Source: Celoporthe dispersa
Lineage: Eukaryota; Ascomycota; Sordariomycetes; Diaporthales; Cryphonectriaceae
Reading direction: 5' to 3'
Length of the DNA: 64,000 nucleotides
NCBI GenBank assembly: GCA_016584495.1
Contig: WAID01000005.1
Location: 496,501-560,500, forward strand
Of this stretch, positions 10,929-21,458 are shown piece by piece; position 1 is the stretch's first letter; the number at the start of each line of letters is the position of its first letter. The notes under the pieces were generated by a model, which had not been told where the DNA came from, ran no database searches, and saw only the letters and a program-made list of their open reading frames with translations. The position numbers were made by a program, and so were the translations under genes.

Positions 10929-13661
10929 ATGGATCATCTCACCCACCTGCGATGCGCGGCCCAACGACCCATTGAATTACCGCGAACCTACACACGCCGG
11001 GTCGAATACGACAAGCTCGGCTATGCTGGTTTCTTGGGCCGCTGCAACCTTGGCATCTGTGATGTGCTAAAGCCCCAGGGACTCGCTGACCATGCCGACG
11101 TGCTCCAGGCATGGCTGTTCTTCGGCCTGCTTCATGAGTACTGCGTGTTTTTCGATGTGCCATTCAGACAAGACGATTTCATTTCCAGGTATGAGGCTGG
11201 CTACGAAACAATTACCACCAGGAAGTTGCCCTTGTACTTCTGGTACTGGGTAGCTTCTGCTGCTCTCTCGCAGTAGAGACACGGCGATGAGAATGCTGAG
11301 GCTACATCACCACGGTCTTCCAAACCCGATCCAGAGCGGGTTGCCACTCAAGATCCAGATGCACAGGCGCAAGACAGCACCTCACGACCGCGAAACGTTG
11401 AACCGCCGTCACCGGTCCTCGGAGACCATTTCTCCCAGCCAAGCCCACAGGCTCTCCCCATGGAGGACCAAGACAGACGTAGTCGCAGCGCAATCCACTT
11501 TTATACTGCCCTGAGGGCCGAAACAGTCCTTCGAATCGCTCAATTCGTCATACTCCAGCTGGATGCTGTCGAACGTGCGTCTGACGATCCAGGCCATGCA
11601 GTCATGATCCCTCTCACTGTGCTTTTGGAGACATTAAGCAGGACTGCTTACCATCTCTTGGGCGTGACCTTACCGGATGCATGTGTTGTTGCAAAAGCCC
11701 TCAAGAGCAAGTCCATAGATGCCGGATGGTGTCTAGGGCAGCTTGAATTTCTGGATCAGTTTCTTGGTGCATCATCGTACTATCTCCTTGCATCAACCGC
11801 GAAAAGGCCAGATGAGAAGGACCACAGCAAGTGCTTGAAGAAAAAGTGCCAGGCTTTTCAACTAGACGAGCTTGTTTACAAGACCAAACATGTAAAGCAG
11901 GACTGTGGCTGTCACCATTCCTGCTCTCAAAGGGTACAAACTGAGGTTGCCAATCTTCTCGACCGAGATAGAATCCCATGTCTAAAGGTAGGACATCCCG
12001 AGAAGGTTGAGCTATCCACCGACTTTTCACCTCGCAAGGCCCATGAGTGAAACTAAAATGGGCTCTATTCTATATAGGTTGAACTCGTACAGGAGCCTGC
12101 TCCAGGCCAGATCGATGGCCTTGTCCAGATCGAAGTTTGCGACACCAAAGACGTCTCTGTAGGTAGACTGATCCTTCAGATCACCTGAAAAGTGGCATCC
12201 ACGCTGACTGTCCACTCTCCATATGTACAGCGATATGTGGCCGTCTCTCATGTTTGGTCTGATGGTCTGGGTAATCCCACCGCAAACACACTCCCAGAAT
12301 GTATTCTGTGCTGGCTTCAAGACAGAGTACGAAGACTGTACGAGGAAGCAACGGAACCTATTCCTTTTTGGGTCGACACCATCTGTGTGCCCCTCGAGAA
12401 AAGGCTGCGCAAGAAGGCACTGAGAGGCCTGGCTCGCGTGTACAGCGAAGCGGAGCGGGTTCTCGTGATGGATCATTCCCTGCAGGAACTTTCAACAACG
12501 AATTCGTCCCCACAAGAACGCCTTTTCTACTCCCGAATATGCCCATGGGCCTCGAGGTTATGGACGTTCGAAGAAGCCTGGCTGGCTCAAGAGATATGGT
12601 TTGACTTTGCAGATATGGCGAGTCGTGATGTGGATATGATCGAGGAATGCTTCGTGGACGAATGCGCACCTTGGAAAATAAATTTGCAGATGCTGGCAGA
12701 AATTCCAGCAGCCACCGAAGTGGACGAAGACAACCGGGTCACGGACGAGAGAATGCATCAGTTTCTGGGTGCCTGGTTGGCCTTGGGACTGCTAGAGACC
12801 TTGAGCCATATGCAAAGCCCGCGATACATGGACAGCATCGACTGGGACGGTCTCCAGAGCGAGGGGTATCGGCTCTTCGAGACGTTTAGCCGCGAGGATT
12901 TTGAAGACGAGCCAGACCATGCCATTGGCTTTAGAGACCAGGTTCTCGGATATCTATCGCGCTGGATGCACGGATTCTTCAATTCCGACCCGATCTTCCA
13001 CAACTCTGTGGCGAGCCTGAAGGAGATTAGGCACACAAGCCGACCGCGGTCGGACGGACCAGAGACCGATGGCGTAGGAGGCATACTTACAGCTCTACGC
13101 GGGCGTACTACGAGCCGCATCGAAGACGAGGCTATCTGTTTATCACACCTCCTAGGATTGGACCTCACTCCCATCCTCGACGCCTCCTCGGCCGCTGATC
13201 GCATGAAGGCCTTTCTGTGCTCAATGGGTCGTGTCCCATCCTCTATAATTCTCTCGGGTCAGGCACACTTGACTCTGGAAGATTTCCGCTGGGCCCCTGC
13301 GAGCTTCATTGACCAGATCAATGAATTCATGTACGGACCCAGCGACGCCAGCGTTGATGAAAAGGGGCTCAGGGCTAGATGTGCTGGGCTTCGTCTGCAT
13401 CTTGAACGCAAGCTCCCACATAGCCACCGCATATCCGTCAAGGTGGGCGCCGAACAATGGGTGCTAGACCTGGTTTGCCAGGCTGTGTCCATAGGTAGCC
13501 ATCTCTGGGATGACTACCAGGGCGTATCTCTCATGGTTATGCTCCCCTTGGACCCTCGACCAAATGAGCTCTCCTCTCCACCCGTGGAGGGCTTGGATGA
13601 GCTGCTGCAGTCGAGAACTTCCAAAAGACTTTGCGGCATTAGTCTCACTGCAGAGTGTTGA
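10929..13661 (+). CDS. HET-domain protein with an internal TAG (about 855 aa)
   Basis: Exons: 10929-11987, 12078-12158, 12231-13661, with introns of 90 and 72 bp (GTAGGA...TAG, GTAGGT...CAG). A TAG at 11274-11276 interrupts the first exon, although the same frame is open on both sides. It may be a real nonsense change, a base error, or lie inside an unrecognised intron starting at GTAGCT 11250. The N-terminal part (AWLFFGLLHEY, TTRKLPLYFWYW) and the Cys-rich stretch near 340 (DCGCHHSC) fit the HET subtype with VAVSHVWSDGLGN near residue 383 and FWVDTICVP near 430. TFEEAWLAQE closes the domain. The role by family is allorecognition or cell death. The C-terminus is long and has no other recognisable domain. 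Confidence 0.8.
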
Positions 13662-13970
13662 GGAAGATGGTGTCTACGCGGTTAGATACGAGAGGTTGCT
13701 TTACCCTGAACCGGATGCTTCTTCATCTAGTGACAACATCTACGGGTCTGGCGAGTGGATCGACAAGTCTCAATCATGGCATGTTGGTTGAAGAACGATA
13801 GTCGGACGATGATTATCGGGTCAAGTGAGATGACGATACTTCACGTGCTTACGAGAAAAAAGTGTGATGAGAATACTGACAGTGGAGGCAAATATCTATT
13901 CCTCCAAAAGGCAAACGGGACACAATAGTGGAAAAAGACCCAAAACCAAGAACATAACCAATTTTCTCCC
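13662..13970. other. Convergent intergenic region
   Basis: About 310 bases between the third HET gene and the minus-strand zinc-finger gene, expected to hold both 3' ends. Nothing else seen. An open frame to 13791 on plus is not coherent with the HET C-terminus. Confidence 0.5.
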
Positions 13971-15077
13971 TTAGCCAGATTGATCTTTACCACTTCGATT
14001 TCTCTTCTTGTTCAGATGTTTTTCGTCGATGTGTCTCTTGTAGTTGTCACTGCGGCTGAATTCGAGCCCACAAGGCTTGCATTTTCCACCTTGGTCCTTC
14101 ACACCGTTTGTAGGATCCTTGGCAAAATTAGGATGCTGCACATTTAGGTGACGGCCCATAGCTTTCCTATTACTGAAGCGTCTCGTGCAGAAGACATGGC
14201 CCTTGACATGAGCTTCACATGGTATGTGAGGTTCGTGTTTTTCGTGCCAGTGTTTGCTGTTATAAATAGTTATTAACATGACTCGCAACAAATTTAACCA
14301 GAGAAGAAGAGGGATTATAGATAGACATTGCAACGATCCCGACTCTTTTTTTCCTTCCCCAATATATACTCACTTGCGCTCTGTTGGTCGAGAAAACAGT
14401 TCGCCACACTCAGGACATCTCACTGGCACCTTACTTCCACGAGAAGACTTTTTGGAACCATTGTTTCTGGGCTGTGATGATGACTTCCTCGACTCGTAGT
14501 AATTCCGGTCGCCACTTGAGCTAGGAATTTCTGACCTAGACTCTGCTGCACTTGGCATCTCAAAAGCATCTGATCTGGCAGAATTGGTGTCCGAAAAACT
14601 GGAAGAGTCTGAAGATTGAGACAGAAAGTCAATATTGTCGTCGTCGTAATTGTTGCTGCTGTATTGTTGATAGTGTGATAGGGTTGCATGGGCTTCTTGT
14701 GTTGTGCCACCATGTTTTAGAGCCTATGCACTCAGCACATGGGAGTCATCTGAAACGGGCGCCGCTGCAAAGGCTGCGAGAAATGGTAAGTCACATGCTG
14801 GATGAGAATCTGAGTGATCTGACGCAAAGGGTAGGTGGCTGATGTCGGTGAAACTTCGGGCGTCAAGTCGAGCAGGATTGACACAGAAAGGCCGGGGTGC
14901 CTGTGTCGATATCGCTGAGTAGATCCCCGCTGGGTCAGTAAAATTTCTGGAACTATCCTCGTCATCTTGGTTTGCCTCGTATAGGGCTGGATTTGCGGCC
15001 CAGGCTTTAAAAAGCCCGAACAGACGATTCCATGGTGTCGGATTCAGTATCCTGTGCAAAGAGATGGTGACACCCAT
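13971..15077 (-). CDS. C2H2 zinc-finger protein, start uncertain
   Basis: On minus, the last exon is 13971-14256, preceded by a 117-bp intron (14257-14373, GTGAGT...CAG). Three fingers are visible in the C-terminal half: CPECGELF...HWHEKH split by the intron, an atypical CEAH...C...HLNVQH, and CKPCGLEF...HIDEKH. Upstream in the same frame is an acidic Ser/Asp-rich segment, and the frame stays open to 14723. It then meets TAG 14724-14726 and is open again to an ATG at 15077. A small intron ending in that TAG is likely but its donor is unclear; an alternative start is the ATG at 14558. Probably a DNA-binding regulator; the target is unknown. Confidence 0.6.
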
Positions 15078-16081
15078 GAGCTAGGATGTATCCAGAGAGT
15101 CAATTGTGGAGGGTAGGAGGCCGTCCTTTGTACTCAGGCGATGCATGCTCCAGATCCAGGGCAATAAGAGACAGCCGACCTGCTTCGACCATACCAATCA
15201 TCTTCTGTCGAGGTGATTGATACGTACTTACATCATAGATATGACTTATTTGTTTCCCCGTTCCGCCATATCTGAATCATACTACGTGCAATGATGCTGT
15301 GTTTTCTGTTGGGTGATGAGTCGCGCCAGAGGATCGTCGAAATCACACCTGAGCTAACATTTTTACTTTGGCCTTAGGACGGCAGCTCTCTATGACATCG
15401 GCTTAGCTATGCTATCAACGCATGGCTAGAATACTGAGACGCCGTAGTTGATGTTACTCTTCTGAGGAACGTATTATTATTGGTAGAAAGGCGGCCCCAG
15501 TGCCTTGTTGCATAATGCACGGCAACGAGTGTACCGCGGGATCGAACTCTATTAGGCGGTTATCCTTCTCATTGGTGAGATGAAAGTGTTGGGCCTCCCA
15601 CATTCCATCCCACGGGATGCTAGTGTCGGCGGCTTGCCATCATTTGAGTCGGAGTGACGAAGGCGGCCCGCCTTGCAGCATCGTGTATGCGAAAGTGGTG
15701 GGCCTCCCAAACTCAGTTCGGAGGAGGGATATGTGGTGGGCCTCCCATTATCGTGTTGGTGAGACCAAAGTTTTCGGCTCTCTGGAGTATTCTCTCATAT
15801 CGAGGGGACTGGGAGAGAGCTTTTGTTGAGACCATGACGCCAGTTTCAGGAGAGACAGGCAAAAAGACGGAAGGGCAAAGAAAGATAGCGCAATGATTCG
15901 GATATATAAGACCTTCATTTCTCCTTCTGAAAGGCAAACCTATGGACCAGCAACATCTCATGACAAGCCCTCAACAGACCAAGATATCCAAGAACTCTTC
16001 CTGTAGCCAAAGCAGTCAGTCGAAAAGCCCTTTGCACCTTTTATCGTGTCACTGACTGACATCTACTCAGCTTTCTTCACC
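15078..16081. other. Intergenic region with a thrice-repeated GGGCCTCCCA motif
   Basis: One kilobase without a gene. Three copies of TGGGCCTCCCA occur near 15592, 15699 and 15739, two of them preceded by GAAAGTG. The deaminase gene starts downstream at 16082. The motif could be a regulatory box or a decayed repeat. Confidence 0.4.
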
Positions 16082-17752
16082 ATGGCTCACGCATCAGCCT
16101 CCCAGGCAATGCAATTGTCTTGCCTCTGTATCATCCAAGCGGCGGCCAACCAAGCTTGGAAAGCTGAGGTTTGCATCAAGCCTGAGTCTTGTGATAAAAA
16201 CGGCCTTCAGTCACTTGGCCCGTTCCAGAGGTTCCTGTGCAAGCTTGCACAGGTCTGTCAGACGGAGAAGGGTTCTGACACAATAACAGCTCTGGTCTGT
16301 CTCAGGGGAGCGCAAGGTGGAGCCGAGTTTCTGTTTGCTTCCAATTCGAGGAAGGAAAATGAACTCCAGGAGATGCAGAAATTCCTCAAAGACTTACTCA
16401 TCTACACGGCAGCAAACCCTGACGAACTGAAGCTGAAATCACTACAGAAACAAGTTCTGTGGCGCATTCTCGAATCCAACTTCGGAAAGATAGATGTTTA
16501 CCTGAAGACCCTGCTGTCTTCGATCGAGGACTGCATCGCTGACTGCACGCCTCGTGATAACGACAACGGTGAGCCTAAACTTCCCATCGACGGGCATTTG
16601 CTTTTCTCAGCACGTTCGTCCGCTGTTGAGTACTGACCACAAGTGGGCTCGGGTGTAGTGAATCGCCTGGTCGAGCTACGAAATCAAGCCAGATTTTCCC
16701 GAGATCTAACTTCTCCCTGTGCGCGGAACAAATGTAAAAGCTTTTTCTTATTTCTTCCATTTAGTCACCCGTTTCTTTGTGTCCCATAATTAACGAAATG
16801 CTCAGGTTTGAGAGACTGCGAGACTTTCATCAAAGCAATTCAAGCGAGGAAGACTTCGCTCTTTGAGTCGTGGCTCAACGACCGTGCTGATTCTGAGGCC
16901 CATCCACTTCATTGGCATAGCCTGCGTCATCAACTTGGGCGTCTGCACTCCTACCGCCAGGCTGCCGAGATTATAGCCGAAGCGCCGCGCATGTGGCCGG
17001 AGCTGTTTGAGAACTTCAGCGTCACCCCCATCTCGTCTGCAAAGCGCACGAAGGTCCCTCTGCCCGAGTCATCAGACCCAGTGGACATTCTCTCCATTGC
17101 TTTCCCCGAGTCTGACGTCTCTGAATTCGATATCAACAGCATGGATTCCCTCAGCCTACAATGGAAGGAAAAGCTCTGTGAGGCGATCGACAAGAGGAGA
17201 ACCCGCACCTTCATCCACAGTGAAGTCCTTCTCCATAGCTACCTTGTCCAGCAACAAAAGACTAGCCCTTCAGACTTTTGGGATGGTTCCCAGTTCATCG
17301 CCACAAGCAAGCCAACTTGTCAGGTCTGCCATTACTATTTCAAGACCTCCAGCAACGAGTTCCGAGTCCAGCCGCCCCACATGAACCTCTATCCCAAATT
17401 GCGCCTCCCTGACGACTGCGATGAGGAGGTGATGGCCGAGATTATCGAACAGCTGCAGGCAGAGACCCGGAAGATGTTGAGGGACAAGGTACCTTGGTAC
17501 AAGAGGTATGACTCACGGACTGATTCATACCCGGCAAGGACTATATCACGGTCAAGCGACGCTCGCAGCCTAGGTACGTTTGACCGTCGTAGATGGGGCA
17601 TGGGAAGCCTAGTGCTGGAGCCAACAGACCGAGGCGAGACCGACTCTCATTCTCAGGAGGACAGTCAAGATTTTGAACTTCTGGAAGGAGAGGACGACTT
17701 GCATGGTGGGATTGGAAAGGCAAAGGAGGCGGCAATTGGAGTGGCCCAGTAG
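16082..17752 (+). CDS. OTT_1508-like family deaminase (about 477 aa)
   Basis: Two exons, 16082-16568 and 16806-17752, joined across a 237-bp intron (GTGAGC...CAG) in frame. The start chosen is the ATG at 16082; the upstream in-frame GTG at 16046 is unlikely. The C-terminal half carries a zinc-deaminase signature: HSE with His300 and Glu302, then KPTCQVC with Cys334 and Cys337, followed by a short PPHMNLYPKLRLPD block typical of the fungal OTT_1508-like deaminases. That family belongs to the nucleic-acid/polymorphic-toxin deaminase superfamily; substrates in fungi are not established. The N-terminal 290 residues are helical with no named domain. Its place among HET and NLR genes suggests, but does not show, a role in non-self response. 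Confidence 0.72.
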
Positions 17753-18021
17753 ATACGAAGATTTTGCAATAACGACTACTCTGATATTAGTTGTCTTGAT
17801 GGGTAGCTGCAATATATAACTGCCCTAAAGGAGCAGTAAACATCTGTTCTATGATCAACCAGATGCTGATATGTCCAAATTATTGGCCTGGAGGCCCCAG
17901 GAGCCACTGCCTAATAGCTAGCTTTCGACCCGTTGCGGTATATTCATAACATGTCTCGATAAGATGCGCTCCACGGTCGAAGTGGGAATATCGAACGCAG
18001 TCGCCACACAAGCAGTTTTGC
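17753..18021. other. Short convergent spacer
   Basis: Convergent spacer between the deaminase gene and the minus-strand HET gene. Nothing beyond 3' ends expected. Confidence 0.4.
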
Positions 18022-20193
18022 TCACTCATGGACAGGAAGCCTCGGATCCCGCTGGGTATCGTTGGGTTCGGCTGCAAGGCGTGGGGATTGGCCTCTTCCT
18101 GCAGGGGGCACCCAGCTTCCGACCACCTCATAGTCCGTCGTCTCAAGAGGGGTGTCGAAGCTCTCCTCGTGCTTGGCCGCATCCTTTTGTATGAGTACCT
18201 CGAGGACTGCTCCATCCAAGAGACGGTCTCGATCGGGCCTTGCGGCACAGACAGTACACGTGCTTCGGCTATCCTCGTTGAGCGTTTCAAAGTTGACTCT
18301 GGATACGCCAATCCTGGGAGGGAGACCGCCTGCTGCCTCCATGGCAACCATGAGGCGGAGACCTTGGTCCCAAGCAACGTCGACGTCGAGACCCAAGGCC
18401 CAGCATACAAAGCAGAAGACTACCTTGTACTCGGCTTCTTTAGTCGGCGGTGGCATATTCGTGGTGTAGCATGCTGGAAGGGTCGCGTTGTTGGGACTGA
18501 GCCTCTGGAGGACCCGGTACAGAATGATATCGAGAGCATCCTGAAGAACTTGGCCTTGCAGCAGCCTTGAGGACTCCCAACTGCGATCCGTCTGAGCACC
18601 TATGAGGGCGGTTCGTCCTGACGTCGCTGAGTTCGTGTTGTTCTCTGTCCAGTAGCTGCAGATCGTACCAATTAGGTGCTCCACGTCTGGGATGTTCTGC
18701 ATAGCAGCCTCAAAGTCCCGTACCTTTTGTAACCTGAATGTCTCTGGCTTTGAACGCCGTGGGATAACAAGTGTTGGTTTATCAGTATGGCGAACGTCAT
18801 AGCGTCTTCGATCAAGGTCTGTCAGAACGCCGAAGATTGCGGTGACAGAAATCTTCTTGTCGTGGTTCATATAGTCCACGTACGCCGAAGGGCGCCAGAG
18901 AGCATCGTGTCCACTCGCTGTTGCAAAAACTCCTGCAGGCACCAAAGTCGAGACGGAAAGGCCCCAGTTCTCTTCTAGTTGAGTGATGGCGTCCTCCAGC
19001 AGCTCTCCCAAGGTCATCTTCTTGTATGACACAGGTATCTCGTATCCAGGACAGTCCACCCAGACAGCAACGACCACGTCGCGTTCCTGTGTCGTCATCC
19101 GCTTGCACTGAGCAGTCGCCAGCAGCGACCGCATAAACTTGTTCACGGAGGGCCAGCCAGGTTTTAGGTCAGGTCGTATATGGTTCCCAGAGCCCTTGGA
19201 GGCATCGTGCCACGGCTGGTGGTGCTGCAGCTGATTCCCATGCTCTGCGCGAGCGCACAGCACGTTCCCCGTGAGAAACTCGAGTAGGGGGTGTGCCTTG
19301 CTCGGCATCCACTCCTCACGGTGTATACTGTGCCATTCGATCATCTCCAGTTCCGCCCTGTACCTCTGATCCCTCACTACCCTGAAGAGTTCCCACCGTG
19401 CCGCGGGCTGCTCCCACTGCGCCCCGATGGCCTCGAATCTGAGCCTCGCGGCGAGGTTTAGATTAGCCACAGCGCTCTCGTCAACGTCGTCTTGAATCCA
19501 ATCAGGCCCTCCATAATGCCCGGTCTCTCCAGCCTGAGTCCACCTAGCTCTTATCTTGCGGGCGTAGAAGAGTTCTTGTCTGGGCCATAGACGCCCAAAC
19601 CATATACAATACGCAGTATTATTCCAGCATCCGGTCCATGGATCTTCCGACAGCAGACAAGGCTGTCTTGTAGCAATCTTTTCCTGCATCTTAACCCAGG
19701 CTCGCTTGACACAACCGCACACGGCGCCGGGAAAGAGAACGACGACCTCGAAGCTGCGGTAGATATCGGGAATCCTAGCTAGTGTATCCTTTACTGCCTC
19801 GTCGCTGCTCTGGTTGATAGAGAGCTGGTCGACCCAACAGAACTCGTTGATCTCGGTGCAGATTTCCTGGAGGCACCTCGTAAGATGCTCCAACTCCCAT
19901 TCGCCGCCCAGTGTCATAACCGCCGGTATCCCATCTTCATAATGGCCTAATGATCTCGGAACTCGCTCGAACTGGCCCCACGTGTACGAAATGGCGAGGG
20001 CATTGCCTTCCTGTACGTCGACCAGCGTCTCACGGACGACCAGGTGCCGACCCCCTTCTGCGGCGGTATCCCAGAAGGGGCAGCTCTGGACGCGGCAGTA
20101 GGCAAAGTTGACGACCCGAGCCTTCATGGCGACCGAGTTGAAAGTAGTTGTATGATCATGTACACGTATATCTACGTATACTCGCAGCATCAT
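18022..20193 (-). CDS. HET-like domain protein (up to 723 aa, intronless)
   Basis: A single long exon on minus. LAISYTWGQF and, about 80 residues later, CWVDQLSINQ are the two hallmark motifs of the HET domain in its divergent form. They are followed by RIPDIYRSFEVVVLFPG, equivalent to the strand that follows the usual INQ motif. The remaining 450 residues include LWPRQELFYARKI and an extended C-terminus with no other recognised domain. The long frame starts at ATG 20193, but the ATG at 20127 (MKARVVNF) gives a more ordinary N-terminus. No lesion seen. Expected role: incompatibility or cell-death signalling. It faces the deaminase gene tail to tail. Confidence 0.78.
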   Translation of the reverse strand: MMLRVYVDIRVHDHTTTFNSVAMKARVVNFAYCRVQSCPFWDTAAEGGRHLVVRETLVDVQEGNALAISYTWGQFERVPRSLGHYEDGIPAVMTLGGEWELEHLTRCLQEICTEINEFCWVDQLSINQSSDEAVKDTLARIPDIYRSFEVVVLFPGAVCGCVKRAWVKMQEKIATRQPCLLSEDPWTGCWNNTAYCIWFGRLWPRQELFYARKIRARWTQAGETGHYGGPDWIQDDVDESAVANLNLAARLRFEAIGAQWEQPAARWELFRVVRDQRYRAELEMIEWHSIHREEWMPSKAHPLLEFLTGNVLCARAEHGNQLQHHQPWHDASKGSGNHIRPDLKPGWPSVNKFMRSLLATAQCKRMTTQERDVVVAVWVDCPGYEIPVSYKKMTLGELLEDAITQLEENWGLSVSTLVPAGVFATASGHDALWRPSAYVDYMNHDKKISVTAIFGVLTDLDRRRYDVRHTDKPTLVIPRRSKPETFRLQKVRDFEAAMQNIPDVEHLIGTICSYWTENNTNSATSGRTALIGAQTDRSWESSRLLQGQVLQDALDIILYRVLQRLSPNNATLPACYTTNMPPPTKEAEYKVVFCFVCWALGLDVDVAWDQGLRLMVAMEAAGGLPPRIGVSRVNFETLNEDSRSTCTVCAARPDRDRLLDGAVLEVLIQKDAAKHEESFDTPLETTDYEVVGSWVPPAGRGQSPRLAAEPNDTQRDPRLPVHE

Positions 20194-20658
20194 CTGCAGT
20201 CAACATTCAAGAGCGTGGTGCCGATGAGGTCCAGTAGACCCACTAACGAGACTTCGGCAGGTGGATGCTGACAACTGGCAAGCTCCGCTTTTACAAGCCG
20301 ATACAGTCAGTACACAGGAATTACCTGCATAAGTATCGTCGTCGACCAATCATGATGACAAGGGCCTGCATAACGCCCCAGTTTGCTCACCTCAAGGCAT
20401 CCTGCTAGGCGACCCGGTCGGTCGGCGGCCGCGCCCTCACACCAAGTGCCCAGATCTCTGCACACTCTCGGTCTGAGACGTGGCGGGGCAATTGCTAGGC
20501 CCATGGACTGATTACACACCGATTACAGAAAAATTGCACTTGTTTCCCCCAGGCAGGAGGCGCACAGGAGCCTGTACAGAGCCCTAAATATGTGGCTGGA
20601 AGGCCTGCTCAGCTCAGGTCCAGCTCGAGCCATCATCTCCTTCTTCACGACTGCAACC
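20194..20658. other. Intergenic region upstream of HET gene 4
   Basis: Presumed promoter region of the minus-strand HET gene and the left flank of a decayed gene. No coding evidence seen. Confidence 0.5.
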
Positions 20659-20957
20659 ATGGGCAACTTCTCTGCGACCGCCCTCCGAAATCAGTGATCC
20701 AATCCTTCCGATATCTCCACTATCCTCATGATAATTAGCGGGAATATCATGCAGAAAGCCTTAGCACAGGGCATGAAGACCTGATACTTCACTCCAGTCT
20801 ACTTTTCCTTTGGATAGATCTCGTACGCCTTCATAGCGCTAATAAAGTTTATCGGAGAGGGCTGCCTCCTGCTAGAGCCGAATTATCCAGTCAAAGTCTT
20901 CAATCTGGACTCGGATTATATTAGAAAGAATAAGAACTGGATTATTAGCTAGCTGCT
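20659..20957 (+). pseudogene. RIP-decayed relic of a small fungal membrane-protein gene
   Basis: A single frame from ATG 20659 reads like a protein: MGNFSATAL, then ISTILMIISGNIMQKALAQG, PVYFSFG, and NLDSDYIRKNKNWII. It is interrupted by TGA at 20695 and later by another TGA, a TAG after SFG and a TAG at 20950. The TAG after SFG is what TGG becomes by G-to-A change, and the TGA codons are what CGA becomes by C-to-T, as expected of repeat-induced point mutation. The reading stops at the LTR-like end at 20958. The intact family resembles small fungal membrane proteins found near HET genes in other ascomycetes; I recognise the style but cannot name it. Confidence 0.6.
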
Positions 20958-20984
20958 TGTTATGACCCATCCAACATGCAGGTC
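20958..20984 (+). repeat. LTR-like 5' end fragment
   Basis: TGTTATGACCCATCCAACAT onward matches the start of the LTR-like segment at 10313 with 25 of 27 bases; both differences are transitions. Similarity fades quickly after about 27 bases. The fragment begins exactly where the decayed gene stops, as if the element inserted into it. Confidence 0.45.
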
Positions 20985-21458
20985 ACGATAGGGAAGTGGC
21001 ACAGCACTAAGGCTACCCGGAACAGACCCCCAGGAGCCGAGAATCCAACACTCTAGTGCACAGTGTATGTGAGCATCATCTCACGTTGTTTGGAAGGATC
21101 ATAATTGCCTGCTGCCACGACGGATGACCACGTACATGGACAAGATGCGGCCGCTGTCACAAAGCAAAACGAAACAGAAAGAAAAAATGTACCGTCACGT
21201 TTCAACGTGTTCAAATTCCGCTATGGTGGTATCAATGATGTATATCGTTCTCATTACTCCCGTGCAGGTCGGTAGGTATCAAACCCAAGCTCTGGGGCGA
21301 AGGAGAGAAAAGAGGCGTCACAAAAGAAATATGGAAGAAACCCGACCCGTGGAAGATTACCACAGCCACAGCCTTCTCCTGTGTTCCTTATTACCACCCA
21401 TCCGTCACCTCTCCTTGTCTTCCCCCCCTCCCCATCCCTAAACAAGTGTACTCATGCT
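20985..21458. other. Intergenic region at the edge of the accessory island
   Basis: No gene seen. It separates the repeat-bearing island from the conserved GC-rich block and contains the 3' flank of ErdS. Confidence 0.5.

Noticed and set aside
15520..15560. Possible tRNA T-arm (rc GAGTTCGATCCCGC)
   Set aside because: The flanking bases do not form the T stem, acceptor or anticodon arms.
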